From NCBI RefSeq assembly GCF_050563525.1, contig NZ_JBNXUN010000010.1, forward strand, positions 62,001 to 126,000: 64,000 nt of DNA. Direction: 5' to 3'. The position numbers were made by a program, and so were the translations under genes. Shown here one piece after another: positions 18,985-27,609 of this stretch; within the stretch, counting starts at the first letter, position 1, and each line of letters opens with the position of its first letter. The DNA is from Falsiroseomonas sp050563525 (GTDB taxonomy: Bacteria > Pseudomonadota > Alphaproteobacteria > Acetobacterales > Acetobacteraceae). The notes below the pieces were generated by a model. It was given only the letters and a program-made list of their open reading frames with translations, was not told the DNA's origin and ran no database searches.

Positions 18985-19608
18985 ATGCCGATCGACCCGC
19001 AGCTTTTCGCAGCCTTTCTGATCGCCGCCTGGGTGCTGATCCTGACCCCGGGGCCGGACATGCTGTTCGTGGTCGGGCAGACCCTGGCAGGCGGTGCGCG
19101 ACGCGGCTGGGCGGCAATGTTCGGGATCTTCAGCGGGGCCATCGTGCATGTGGCACTTGCGGCCTCCGGCGCCGCGGCGCTGATCGCGGCGTCACCCCTG
19201 CTGTTCGACGCGTTGCGCCTGGCGGGGGCGGCCTACCTGATCTGGCTCGGCGCCGGTACCCTGCGCGCGGCCTGGCGGGGCGACGGAAGGCTGGTGCCGG
19301 CGGCGCCGGCGCGGCGGGCGTTTCGCGACGGTTTCCTGACCAACCTGACCAACCCCAAGGTCATCCTTCTCTTCCTGGCCTTCCTGCCGCAATTCGTGGA
19401 TCCGGCGCGGAGCGCGGTGTGGCTGCAGATGGCGATCCTGGGGCCGCTGGTGCCACTGATGTCCCTGCCCGCCTACGGGTTGCTGATCGCCGGCGCCGGA
19501 CGCGCGGCGGCGCGGCTTTCGGCGCATGCGCGGTGGCTGGAGGCGTCGGCAGGCACGCTGTTCCTCGGCCTGGGACTGCGGTTGCTGGCGGCCGGCCGGC
19601 CGGGCTGA
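18985..19608 (+). CDS. LysE family translocator
   Basis: This is a 207-residue inner-membrane exporter of the LysE/RhtB amino-acid efflux family. The diagnostic N-terminal LTPGPDMLFVVGQTL is at about 15-29, followed by GARRGWAAMFGIFSGAIVH and TNLTNPKVILLFLAFLPQF. About six hydrophobic segments are visible. The substrate (amino acid, homoserine lactone or similar) cannot be told. The ATG chosen begins just before the conserved domain; the upstream in-frame stretch overlaps ligA. Confidence 0.9.
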   Translation: MPIDPQLFAAFLIAAWVLILTPGPDMLFVVGQTLAGGARRGWAAMFGIFSGAIVHVALAASGAAALIAASPLLFDALRLAGAAYLIWLGAGTLRAAWRGDGRLVPAAPARRAFRDGFLTNLTNPKVILLFLAFLPQFVDPARSAVWLQMAILGPLVPLMSLPAYGLLIAGAGRAAARLSAHARWLEASAGTLFLGLGLRLLAAGRPG

Positions 19609-19651
19609 GCCGCTTGCGCGCACCCGCGCGCCCAGCGTAACAGCCTGCGCC

Positions 19652-19981
19652 ATGTCAGCCTTCTTCGTTGCCGCGCTGCTGCTTTCGGTAGCCGCCTACC
19701 TGCACACCCGCTCCACCACGCCGGAGATGCGGCCGGAGCATGAATCGATCGACCTGCTTTGGCGGGCGCTGGCTTTCGCCGCGCTGCTGGCCTGGGCGGC
19801 GCTGATCCTGCGCGGCTTCGCCACCCGCCACTGGGCGGACGGCACCTCGGCGCTGCTGGGGTCCTTCGCAGTGAACTGGTGGTTCGGCCATCGCGGGCCG
19901 CGGCCGACCTGGCCGGCGCTGTCCATGCTGTTCGCCGCGGTTGGGCTGCCGCTGGCGGTGTATTCGTTTCTCTACGAATAA
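19652..19981 (+). CDS. small membrane protein of unknown function
   Basis: A 109-residue hydrophobic protein with about four membrane segments (about 1-18, 32-48, 68-84 and 92-106), joined by a charged loop with the sequence TPEMRPEHESIDLLWR. No family is recognised. Codon use is like the neighbouring chromosome. It ends 10 bases inside the 3' end of the convergent MBL-fold gene. The start is the ATG before the first membrane segment. Confidence 0.6.
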   Translation: MSAFFVAALLLSVAAYLHTRSTTPEMRPEHESIDLLWRALAFAALLAWAALILRGFATRHWADGTSALLGSFAVNWWFGHRGPRPTWPALSMLFAAVGLPLAVYSFLYE

Positions 19982-20763
19982 GGGGCGAGGTCCAGGCGCC
20001 AGGATTCTGGGTCCTGCTCCGAGACCGGGAAGCGGGCGCGCACCAGCGGGTCGTGGCCCGGGATGATCAGGCTCTCGTCGCCGCCCGCGAGCTTCCGGGC
20101 GCGGCGCCAGCCCTGCACCATGGCGCCGAGGTCGTAGACGATCGGGAACGGGTTTTCCCGCTGCATGTTGGCGTAGAAGTGGCTGGCATCACCCGCGATC
20201 ACCAGCGGGCCGCGCGCGGTCGCCACGCGCACCATCTGCAACCCGTCCGAATGGCCGCCGATGCCGTGCACCGTGACGCCGGGCGTCACCTCGCCCTCCC
20301 CGCTGTGGAACACCACGCGGTCGGCGTAGAGCGCGCGGACCAGGCGGACCACGTCCTCCACCTCGAAGACGTGGCGCAGGCAGGGGCTGCACATGTGGCG
20401 GCTGGTGGCAAAGGCGATCTCGCGGTCCTGGATGTGGAAACGGGCGTTCGGGAACAGGTCCAGGTTGCCGGCATGGTCGTAATGCAGGTGGGTGATGACG
20501 ACGTCGCGGATCGCCTCCGCGCTGGTGCCCAGCGCGCGCAGGCAGTCCTCCACCGGGCGCATCAGCGGGCGGCCACGCTTCGCGGCGGTCTCCGGGTGGA
20601 AGCCGGTATCCACCAGCACCTCCTGCCCCTCCGGCCCCCGCAGCAGCCAGACGAAGTAGTCGAGCGGCATGAGTTCGTGCGGGTCGGGCAGCGGCATGAT
20701 GAAGTTGGCCTGCGCGGCGCGCGCCTCATGTGCACCGTAGCGCGAAGCGAAGACCTGCCACAT
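19972..20763 (-). CDS. MBL-fold hydrolase, N-acyl homoserine lactonase-like
   Basis: A 263-residue metallo-beta-lactamase-fold protein. The dinuclear zinc motif THLHYDHAGN is at about 91-100, preceded by VLVDTGFHPET. Later metal ligands appear in GGHSDG and in IAGDASHFY. The spacing and the LLRGPEGQEVLVDTG start resemble AHL lactonases (AttM/AiiA type) and related esterases. Activity on a quorum signal is possible but not shown. It lies 5 bases downstream of the dehydrogenase gene on the same strand, so the two may be cotranscribed. Confidence 0.85.
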   Translation of the reverse strand: MWQVFASRYGAHEARAAQANFIMPLPDPHELMPLDYFVWLLRGPEGQEVLVDTGFHPETAAKRGRPLMRPVEDCLRALGTSAEAIRDVVITHLHYDHAGNLDLFPNARFHIQDREIAFATSRHMCSPCLRHVFEVEDVVRLVRALYADRVVFHSGEGEVTPGVTVHGIGGHSDGLQMVRVATARGPLVIAGDASHFYANMQRENPFPIVYDLGAMVQGWRRARKLAGGDESLIIPGHDPLVRARFPVSEQDPESWRLDLAPYS

Positions 20764-20767
20764 CGGG

Positions 20768-21673
20768 CTATTCCTTCCGGTTCACTTGAGGCGAGCGCAA
20801 CTCATCGGACACCAGCGCCTCGCTGAAGCGGGCGGCGGCGGTGTGGTCCTGGCCCGGGCCCAGCAGGCCGGCGGCGGCGGCCCACAATTCCCGCGTCTGG
20901 GCGGACAGCGGCGCGGGGGTGGCCGTCTCGCGGCCGACCTGAAGGGCGATGGACAGGTCCTTCACCATCAGATCCAGGCCGAAGCCGGAATCGAAGGACC
21001 GCGACAGCACGAACTGCTTCAGCTTGCGCTGCGTGCTGTTGTTCATGCCGGTGGAGGCGTTCAGCACATCGACCATCACCGCAGGGTCGAGCCCGAAGCG
21101 GCTGCCGATCAGCAGCGCCTCGACGCTGACCAGGAAGCCGGCGGCGCTGACCAGGTTGTTCAGCGCCTTCATCGCCTGGCCGGCGCCGATGTCGCCGCAG
21201 CGGGTGATGGTGGTGCCCATGGCGCGCAGCACCGGGTCCACGCGGTCCAACGCCGCCGCCTCGCCGCCGGTCATGATGGCGAGGCTGCCGGTCTCGGCAC
21301 GGGCGACGCCGCCGGAGACGGGGGCATCCACCATGGCGATGCCGCGCGCCGCCACATCGGCTGCGATGGCGCGGGTGGCGGAAGGCTCGCCGGAGGACAT
21401 CTCGACCACCACAGCGCCGGGCGCGAGCAGCGGCGCGGCCCCGGCCAGCACCTGAGCCACCTCGCGGCTGGTGGGCAGCATGGTGATGAGGGCGTCGGCC
21501 CCGCGCGCGGCATCGCCGGCGGTGCCGCCGTGCCGGCGCACGAAATCCTCGGCACGGCCGGGCACGGCATCCTGCACGGCGACCGCGAATCCGGCCTCGA
21601 TGAGGCGCAGCGCCATGGGCCAGCCCATGCGCCCGATGCCAATGAAGCCGATCCGCCCGATGGTGCCGGACAT
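20768..21673 (-). CDS. NAD(P)-dependent oxidoreductase of the 3-hydroxyisobutyrate dehydrogenase family
   Basis: A 301-residue beta-hydroxyacid dehydrogenase. It has the Rossmann glycine motif GFIGIGRMGWPMA (about 8-20), the substrate-binding VDAPVSGGVARAETG near 115-130, and GAGQAMKALNNL, which carries the catalytic Lys. Relatives act on 3-hydroxyisobutyrate, tartronate semialdehyde or similar acids. It is followed closely by the MBL-fold gene and is divergent from the hydrolase gene at 21760. Confidence 0.88.
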   Translation of the reverse strand: MSGTIGRIGFIGIGRMGWPMALRLIEAGFAVAVQDAVPGRAEDFVRRHGGTAGDAARGADALITMLPTSREVAQVLAGAAPLLAPGAVVVEMSSGEPSATRAIAADVAARGIAMVDAPVSGGVARAETGSLAIMTGGEAAALDRVDPVLRAMGTTITRCGDIGAGQAMKALNNLVSAAGFLVSVEALLIGSRFGLDPAVMVDVLNASTGMNNSTQRKLKQFVLSRSFDSGFGLDLMVKDLSIALQVGRETATPAPLSAQTRELWAAAAGLLGPGQDHTAAARFSEALVSDELRSPQVNRKE

Positions 21674-21759
21674 CGTTTTCCCCCACGCTGTTCACGCAAG
21701 GCTGAGGGCGCGGCCGACTGGGGTCAAGTCAGGCCGCGGTCAACCCAGTGGAGGATGCG

Positions 21760-22647
21760 ATGTTCGAGGGCTTCGTGGAGGAACGGCGCGAGGTGAATGG
21801 CATCACGCTGCGGCTACGGCGCGGCGGCGACGGCCCGCCGCTGCTGCTGCTGCACGGCAACCCGCAGACCCACGCGATGTGGCACCTGGTGGCGCCGGAC
21901 CTCGCGAAGCGCTTCACCGTGGTGTGCCCCGATCTGCGCGGCTACGGCTTCAGCGACAAGCCGCCGGCCTCGGCGGACAGCGGCGCCTATGCGAAGCGAG
22001 AGATGGCGGCGGATATGCTGGCGCTGATGCGCGGCCTCGGCTTCGAGCGGTTCCAGGTTGTCGCGCATGACCGTGGCGCGCGCGTCGCGCACCGGCTGGC
22101 GCTGGATGCACCGCAGGCGGTGCAACGGCTCTGCGTGATGGACATCGTGCCGACGCTGCATCACTTCGAGACGGCGAACATGGACTTCGCCATGGGCTAC
22201 CATCACTGGTTCTTCCTGGCGCAGCCGCATCCGAAGCCGGAGCGCATGATCCTGCGGGATGTGGAGGACTGGTTCGCCGGCCACACCACGCGCGCGCCAC
22301 AGGGCGATGTCTTCGCGCCCGAGGCGCGCGCGGATTATGTCGCGGCGCTGCACCAGCCCGGCACGGTGATGGGCATCTGCGAGGATTATCGCGCGGCAAC
22401 CGGCATCGACCTGCTGCACGACCGCGAAAGCCGCGCCGCCGGGCAGAAGGTGGCGTGCCCGCTGCTGGTGCTGTGGGGCGCCAAGGGCAAGATCGCGGTG
22501 TGGTACGACGCGCTGGCGGTGTGGCGGGATTATTCGAACGCCGACGTCAGCGGGCACGCGGTGAATTCAGGGCACTACCTGGCGGAGGAAGCGCCGGCGG
22601 AAGTGCTGGCGGCGCTGGAGGGCTTCCTCAGTCGAACGGCAGGATGA
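21760..22647 (+). CDS. alpha/beta hydrolase, fluoroacetate dehalogenase-like
   Basis: A 295-residue alpha/beta hydrolase that closely follows the fluoroacetate dehalogenase (FAcD) pattern. In the AHDRGAR block the nucleophile is Asp104, with Arg105 and Arg108 placed to bind the carboxylate. Asp128 (MDIV) and His272 (NSGHYLAEE) complete the triad. The fluoride-pocket residues are also present: His149-Trp150 in YHHWFFLAQP and Tyr210 in CEDYRA. An ordinary epoxide hydrolase would not keep this set. The ATG at 21760 has GGAGG just upstream; a GTG four codons earlier is an alternative. The 3' end overlaps the convergent DinB gene by 20 bases. Confidence 0.85.
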   Translation: MFEGFVEERREVNGITLRLRRGGDGPPLLLLHGNPQTHAMWHLVAPDLAKRFTVVCPDLRGYGFSDKPPASADSGAYAKREMAADMLALMRGLGFERFQVVAHDRGARVAHRLALDAPQAVQRLCVMDIVPTLHHFETANMDFAMGYHHWFFLAQPHPKPERMILRDVEDWFAGHTTRAPQGDVFAPEARADYVAALHQPGTVMGICEDYRAATGIDLLHDRESRAAGQKVACPLLVLWGAKGKIAVWYDALAVWRDYSNADVSGHAVNSGHYLAEEAPAEVLAALEGFLSRTAG

Positions 22648-23134
22648 AGGGAAGATCGGTGTCGCCGGTGGCGGCGCCCAGCCCGGTCAGCAGGGCATGA
22701 ACCTGGCCACGGTGATGCGTCTGGTGGTTGAAGAAATGCGTCAGCAGCACCCAGCGCGGCCTGCTGACCTCCCGCTGCATCGCACCGCTGTACCAGCCCA
22801 GCGAACCGGACAGAGCGGCGGGGTCGAGCGTCGCCATCCAGGCGGTGATGCGGGTATCCAGGTCGATACGCGCCGCCCGCATCGCGGACCACTCCGGATG
22901 CAGAAGCGGGCTGTCCTTGATGCCGCCTTCGGGCGCGGGCCAGCCGGCGAAGCGGGCCATCCAGGTGGCGTCGCCCCACATCAGGTGGCTCAGCGTGCCA
23001 TGGACCGAACCGAAGAAGGCGCCGCGATCCTCGCGCCGCTGCGCCTCCGTCAGCGTGGCGGCGGCGGCGTAGATCCGGCGGTTCATCTCGGCATTGTAGG
23101 TCGCCATCAGGTGGCACCAGGCGGGGGTCACCAT
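22628..23134 (-). CDS. DinB family metal-dependent protein
   Basis: A 168-residue four-helix-bundle protein of the DinB/YfiT type. The three metal-ligand histidines are seen in the HGTLSHLMWGD segment (about 45-55) and in THFFNHQTHHRGQVH near 132-146. The family includes thiol-dependent transferases, but the substrate here is unknown. It starts 1 base from the downstream end of the double-GNAT gene, suggesting one transcript with it. Confidence 0.85.
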   Translation of the reverse strand: MVTPAWCHLMATYNAEMNRRIYAAAATLTEAQRREDRGAFFGSVHGTLSHLMWGDATWMARFAGWPAPEGGIKDSPLLHPEWSAMRAARIDLDTRITAWMATLDPAALSGSLGWYSGAMQREVSRPRWVLLTHFFNHQTHHRGQVHALLTGLGAATGDTDLPFILPFD

Positions 23135-24123
23135 CAGACGTGTTTCCAGAAGAAGACGGTGTCGCAGGGGCTGCCATCCGGCCAGAGCGCGTAGCCGGGG
23201 ATGGTGCCGAACTCGACCCAGCCGAGTTCGCGGTACAGCGCCTCCGCGCCCTCCCCCTTCGCGGTATCCAGCACCAGCAGGCGGCGACCATGGCCGCGCG
23301 CAGCCTGCTCGGCGCGGCGCATCAAGGCGCGGGCGACGCCGCGGCGGCGGGCTGAAGGGTCCACCAGCAGCTTCGCCACTTCGGCGCGGTGCGGCTGGTT
23401 CTGCGGCGTGTCGAGCAGCAGTTGAACGGTGCCGACCAGCACGCCGTCCATCCAGGCCGCCAGCAGCACGCGCTTGCCGAGCGCCACGTCGGAGGAGACG
23501 CGCTTCCAGAAGTCGCGCGCCACGGCGGGGGCGAGCGGCGGAAAGAAGGACACGCTGGCGCCGGCCGCAACGCAGTTCACCAGGATGCGCGCCAACTGCG
23601 CTTCCGCACTCGCCGCCGCGGCGGCATCCAGCGCTTCGACGACGAGGCCCCGCAGCGGCTTGGTGTAGCGGAACTCCAGGCTGTTCGAGATGTCGTCCAG
23701 GATGCGGATGGAGCCCTGGCGGACGTAGCCGGTCTTTTCATAGAAGCGGTGCGCCGCCTCGAACCGCGTATCGGTCCAGAGCACAAGCCGTTCCGCGCCG
23801 GCGTCGCGGGCATGTGCCTCCGCCGCCGTCAGCAGCTTTTGCGCGAGGCCGGTGCCGCGGGCGTCCTTCGCCACATAGACGCGGCAGATCTCCCACGCCG
23901 CGTCATCGCCGAGCGGGCGGGTCGCTGCCATGCCGACGATGCGGCCGTCCTGTTCCGCGGCCCACAACGCACCTCCGGCCTCGGCGAAATAGGTGGCGAG
24001 GTGCCGCAGTTCCGGTACCTCGCCATCCACGTCCAGCACGCAGTTCGGGTATTCCGCCCAGCAGTTGCCGACGAGGGCGATAAAGCCCTCGGCGTCTGCA
24101 TCCCGTCCCTCGCGGAGCGTCAC
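23134..24123 (-). CDS. tandem GNAT acetyltransferase (two domains)
   Basis: A 329-residue protein with two GNAT domains in tandem. Domain 1 (about 1-160) has VYVAKDARGTGLAQKLL, and domain 2 (about 165-325) has LLVDPSARRRGVARALM with an RRRG acetyl-CoA loop. Substrates are unknown. The start overlaps the end of the upstream aminotransferase by 4 bases (ATGA), so it is translationally coupled to it. The same aminotransferase-GNAT pairing recurs at 27157-28808. Confidence 0.85.
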   Translation of the reverse strand: MTLREGRDADAEGFIALVGNCWAEYPNCVLDVDGEVPELRHLATYFAEAGGALWAAEQDGRIVGMAATRPLGDDAAWEICRVYVAKDARGTGLAQKLLTAAEAHARDAGAERLVLWTDTRFEAAHRFYEKTGYVRQGSIRILDDISNSLEFRYTKPLRGLVVEALDAAAAASAEAQLARILVNCVAAGASVSFFPPLAPAVARDFWKRVSSDVALGKRVLLAAWMDGVLVGTVQLLLDTPQNQPHRAEVAKLLVDPSARRRGVARALMRRAEQAARGHGRRLLVLDTAKGEGAEALYRELGWVEFGTIPGYALWPDGSPCDTVFFWKHV

Positions 24124-25322
24124 GACAGACCTTTGCAGAACTCCTGGATGCGCGTGCAGGCCTCGCGCAGGCTGTCCGTGTCGGTGGCGTAGGAGACGCG
24201 GACATAGGGGCTCATGCCGTAGGCCGCGCCCTGCACCAGCGCGACATGCGCTTCCTCAAGCAATGCCAGCGCGAAGTCGGTGTCCGTTTCGATCTTGCGG
24301 CCGCCCTTGCTGGTCTTGCCGAGGCAGCCGGCGATGTTCGGGAAGACGTAGAAGGCGCCTTCCGGCTTGTGGCAGGAAATGCCCGGTGCCTGGTTCAGCA
24401 TGTCCACCACCAGGTCCCGGCGCTGACGGTAGATCAGCGCACGCTCCTTCACCAGGTCCTGCGGCCCATCGAGCGCCGCGACGGCGGCGGCCTGGCCCAC
24501 GGTGCTGATGCCGGAGGTGAGCTGGCTCTGCATGTTCACCATCGCCGCGATCAGCGGCTTGGGGCCACCACAGAAGCCGACGCGCCAGCCGGTCATCGCA
24601 TAGGTCTTGGACACGCCGTTGACGGTCAGCACGCGATCCTTGAGGCGCGGCTCGACCTGCGCGATCGTGCAGAACTCGAAGCCGTCATAGACCATGTGCT
24701 CGTACATGTCGTCGGTCAGCACCCAGACATGCGGGTGGCGCAGCAGCACCTCGGCCAGCGCCTTCATCTCCGCGGGCGAACAGGCGGCGCCGGTCGGGTT
24801 GTTCGGGAAGTTCAGGATCAGCCACTTGGTCTTCGGCGTGATCGCCGCTTCCAGATCCTCCGGCCGCAGCTTGAAGCCGTTGTTCTGCGGGCAGGTGACG
24901 GGCACCGGCGTGCCGGTCGCCAGCTTCACCATGTCGGCATAGGAAATCCAGAACGGCGCCGGGATCAGCACCTCGTCACCCGGGTCGCAGGTGCCGAACA
25001 GCGCATTCATGATGACCTGCTTGCCGCCGTTCGAGACCATGATCTCGTCCAGCGCGTAGTCGAGGTTGTTGTCGCGCTTGAACTTGCGCTGCACCGCCTG
25101 CTTCAGGGCCTTGGTACCATCCTGCGGCGGATACTTGGTGTCGCCGGACAGTGCGGCCTGGTAGGCGGCGTCGCTCGCGTGGCGGGGGGTATCGAAATCC
25201 GGCTCCCCGATCGCCAGGCTGATCACCTTGATCCCCTGCGCCGCGAGCTCGCGCCCCCTGGTGGTCATCACCGCCGAGGCGGAAATGGCAATGTCGTCGA
25301 GGCGCTTGGCAAGGGCGGGCAT
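24120..25322 (-). CDS. pyridoxal-phosphate-dependent aspartate aminotransferase (copy 1)
   Basis: A 400-residue class I aminotransferase (aspartate/aspartate-prephenate type), transferring amino groups between aspartate and 2-oxoglutarate. Key blocks are SLAIGEPDFDTP, NGGKQVIMNALF, FPNNPTGAACSP, the PLP lysine in NGVSKTYAMTGWRVGFCG, and the C-terminal YVRVSYATDTDSL. The ATG at MPALAKRLDD is used; a TTG seven codons upstream is less likely. It is paralogous to the gene at 27606-28808, with the same length and blocks. Confidence 0.93.
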   Translation of the reverse strand: MPALAKRLDDIAISASAVMTTRGRELAAQGIKVISLAIGEPDFDTPRHASDAAYQAALSGDTKYPPQDGTKALKQAVQRKFKRDNNLDYALDEIMVSNGGKQVIMNALFGTCDPGDEVLIPAPFWISYADMVKLATGTPVPVTCPQNNGFKLRPEDLEAAITPKTKWLILNFPNNPTGAACSPAEMKALAEVLLRHPHVWVLTDDMYEHMVYDGFEFCTIAQVEPRLKDRVLTVNGVSKTYAMTGWRVGFCGGPKPLIAAMVNMQSQLTSGISTVGQAAAVAALDGPQDLVKERALIYRQRRDLVVDMLNQAPGISCHKPEGAFYVFPNIAGCLGKTSKGGRKIETDTDFALALLEEAHVALVQGAAYGMSPYVRVSYATDTDSLREACTRIQEFCKGLS

Positions 25323-25441
25323 GGGTCCGGACTGGTCCTGCAAGGGTGTGCCAGCAGGTTAGGCCGTGCGGCGGCATGCGCCAAGGCTCGCCACCTCACC
25401 ACGCGCTTGCCGCCAAGTCGGGAAGGTGAAACATTTTGTAG

Positions 25442-27205
25442 ATGGCATTCAATGCCCCCCGCATAGACGACGCCGGACGCCCTGCGCTGCGGCTCCCCAG
25501 CCTGAGGGGGCGCATGATGGCGGTCATCGCCGTGGTGGCGCTGCTGCTGCTGAGCCTGACGGGTCTTTCCGTCTGGCTGGTCCAGCAGGCGGCGCTGGAG
25601 CGGGCCCGGGTCAGCCTTGTCGGCCAGGCGCGCACGCTGGCGGCGGCAGTGGATCATGAATTCCTGCAAAGCCTTGCCATGCTGCGCACCCTGGCTGGAT
25701 CAGAAAGCCTGGCACGTGGCGAGATGGATCGCTTCGACCTGGAACTGCAGGCCGCGGAACGCAGCTTCCACGGCACGCCCATCGGCCTGATCGGGCCGGA
25801 TGGCGCCCCGCTCAGCATCATGATCCGCATGCCGGGCCGGGGCCCGATGGATGCGCCGGACAGCATCGGGACCGGTCCGACCCGGGCGCAGGCGCAGCCC
25901 ACCATCTCCAACCTGATCTATTCCTCCAGCCTGGGTGGGGCCGCGATCAGCATCACCCTGCCGATCATCCCGCCCGGCGCCACGTCCCCCAGCAGCCTTC
26001 TCGCCACCACGCTGCCGCGGGGGAGGCTGGCGGCGCTGGTCGTGCAGAACCGGCTGACGGATGGGCTGACCGGCGTGGTGTTCGACCGCGAGATGCGGTT
26101 CGTCGCCCGTACCGGGGACGACGGCAACCTCGTCGGCCAGTTGGCCCCGCCGGACCTGCGGGAGGCGGCGCTGCGGGTCGGCGAGGGTGCGATGTCGAGC
26201 GCGGCGCGGAACATCCACGGTCAGCCGGTGGTCGTGGCCTATGCCCGGGCCGCGCTCAGCGGCTACGTCGCCGCGGCCTCCGTGCCTGCGGAGGCCTTCG
26301 CCGCGCCGTTCCACGCTGCGCTGTGGCAGGTGGTGCCGATCGGGGCGACGGTTACCGCCATCGGGCTGATCGCCGCGCTGCTGCTGGGCCGCCGGCTGGG
26401 CCGGACCATCGGTGTGCTCTCGGCCCTCGGGCGGGGCGAGGCGGCCGCCGACCCGGGCTTCCGCGAGGTGGAGGAGGTTGCGGCGACCCTGCGACGGGAG
26501 GCACGGCAGCGGCAGGTGGCGGAGGAACACCAGGCGGTCCTGGTGGCGGAGCTGAACCACCGGGTGAAGAACATGCTGGCGAGCGTGCAATCCGTGGCGG
26601 ACCAGACACTGCGCAGCGCCGGCGCCGACCCGCACCGCTTCGCCGGGGACTTCCGCGGCCGGCTGCGCAGCCTGGCGCGCGCGCATGACCTGCTGACCCA
26701 GGTCGGCTGGGTGGAGGCGGAGCTAGATGAGGTGCTGCGCGCCGCGCTGGCACCCTGGCAGAACGACGACCAGCAGGTGCGGCTGGAGGGCGGTGGCCGT
26801 TTCATCGTCTCGCCCCGGCAGGCGCAGGCGCTGGTGCTGGCGTTGCATGAACTGGCGACGAATGCCGCGAAATATGGCGCGCTGTCGGTGCAGGGGGGCT
26901 TTGTTCGGCTTCGGCGGCAGGCGGTCGCGCAGGGCCGGGTCGAGATCCTGTGGCAGGAGGTCGATGGTCCCCGAATCGCCGCGCCACCGCAGCGACGCGG
27001 CTTCGGCACGCGGCTGCTGGAGCGTGGCCTGCCGACCGACCTGGGCCACATGCCGACGACGACGCTGGACTTCGCGCCCGATGGGCTGGTGGCGCGGATC
27101 GTCTTCCTGCCGGCCGGCGCGGCCCCGGCCAAGACTGCGGTGCCGGCGCGGTCCTTCTACACGGACGGCACGCCACGGGCCGGCCTGGCCAGCAGCCAGT
27201 CATAG
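25442..27205 (+). CDS. HWE/HisKA_2-type sensor histidine kinase
   Basis: A 587-residue membrane sensor kinase. Membrane segment 1 is at about 26-46, a periplasmic sensor region at about 50-295, and segment 2 at about 297-316. The cytoplasmic part has the phospho-acceptor His373 in the ELNHRVKNMLA block typical of HWE/HisKA_2 kinases, then the N-box HELATNAAKYGAL and GFGTRLLERGL of the ATPase. No response regulator is adjacent, so the partner is elsewhere. In this family the partner is often a PhyR or CheY-like protein. The 3' end overlaps the convergent GNAT gene. Confidence 0.9.
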   Translation: MAFNAPRIDDAGRPALRLPSLRGRMMAVIAVVALLLLSLTGLSVWLVQQAALERARVSLVGQARTLAAAVDHEFLQSLAMLRTLAGSESLARGEMDRFDLELQAAERSFHGTPIGLIGPDGAPLSIMIRMPGRGPMDAPDSIGTGPTRAQAQPTISNLIYSSSLGGAAISITLPIIPPGATSPSSLLATTLPRGRLAALVVQNRLTDGLTGVVFDREMRFVARTGDDGNLVGQLAPPDLREAALRVGEGAMSSAARNIHGQPVVVAYARAALSGYVAAASVPAEAFAAPFHAALWQVVPIGATVTAIGLIAALLLGRRLGRTIGVLSALGRGEAAADPGFREVEEVAATLRREARQRQVAEEHQAVLVAELNHRVKNMLASVQSVADQTLRSAGADPHRFAGDFRGRLRSLARAHDLLTQVGWVEAELDEVLRAALAPWQNDDQQVRLEGGGRFIVSPRQAQALVLALHELATNAAKYGALSVQGGFVRLRRQAVAQGRVEILWQEVDGPRIAAPPQRRGFGTRLLERGLPTDLGHMPTTTLDFAPDGLVARIVFLPAGAAPAKTAVPARSFYTDGTPRAGLASSQS

Positions 27206-27609
27206 GGCTGCTCGCCTACCAGCGCGAAGCCCTGGCGTTCCCAGAAGCGGCGCGCCGGGCTCTGCTTCAGGACCTCGATGCGGAAGGCAGCGCCCGCATG
27301 CATGGCCAGGACATCGGCGACCACCGCGGCACCCAGGCCCCGGCCCTGCAGCGCAGGCTCCAGGTACAGGCTGTGCAGTTCCACGCCCTCCGGCCCCGGC
27401 TCGATGCCGATGCAGCCGGCGGTGAGGCCCTGCACCTCGATCACCCGCATCCCGCCGCCCTCGAAGGCGGTCCGCATCCGGGCGCGCCGGCGGGCCGGGT
27501 CGTAACGGCCGAGGCGCTCCAGATGCGCCCGCATGACGCGGATCGACAGGTCCAGCAGCGCCTCGAAATCCGCCTCCGCCGCGGAGCGGAGGCTATACGC
27601 CGGTGTCAC
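27157..27609 (-). CDS. GNAT family N-acetyltransferase
   Basis: A 150-residue acetyltransferase with the GNAT core LHSLYLEPALQGRGLGAAVV (acetyl-CoA loop QGRGLG near 91-96), then EVLKQSPARRFWERQGF typical of the family C-terminus. The substrate is unknown. Its start overlaps the stop of the second aspartate aminotransferase by 4 bases. It overlaps the convergent kinase gene by 49 bases. Confidence 0.85.
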   Translation of the reverse strand: MTPAYSLRSAAEADFEALLDLSIRVMRAHLERLGRYDPARRRARMRTAFEGGGMRVIEVQGLTAGCIGIEPGPEGVELHSLYLEPALQGRGLGAAVVADVLAMHAGAAFRIEVLKQSPARRFWERQGFALVGEQPYDWLLARPARGVPSV

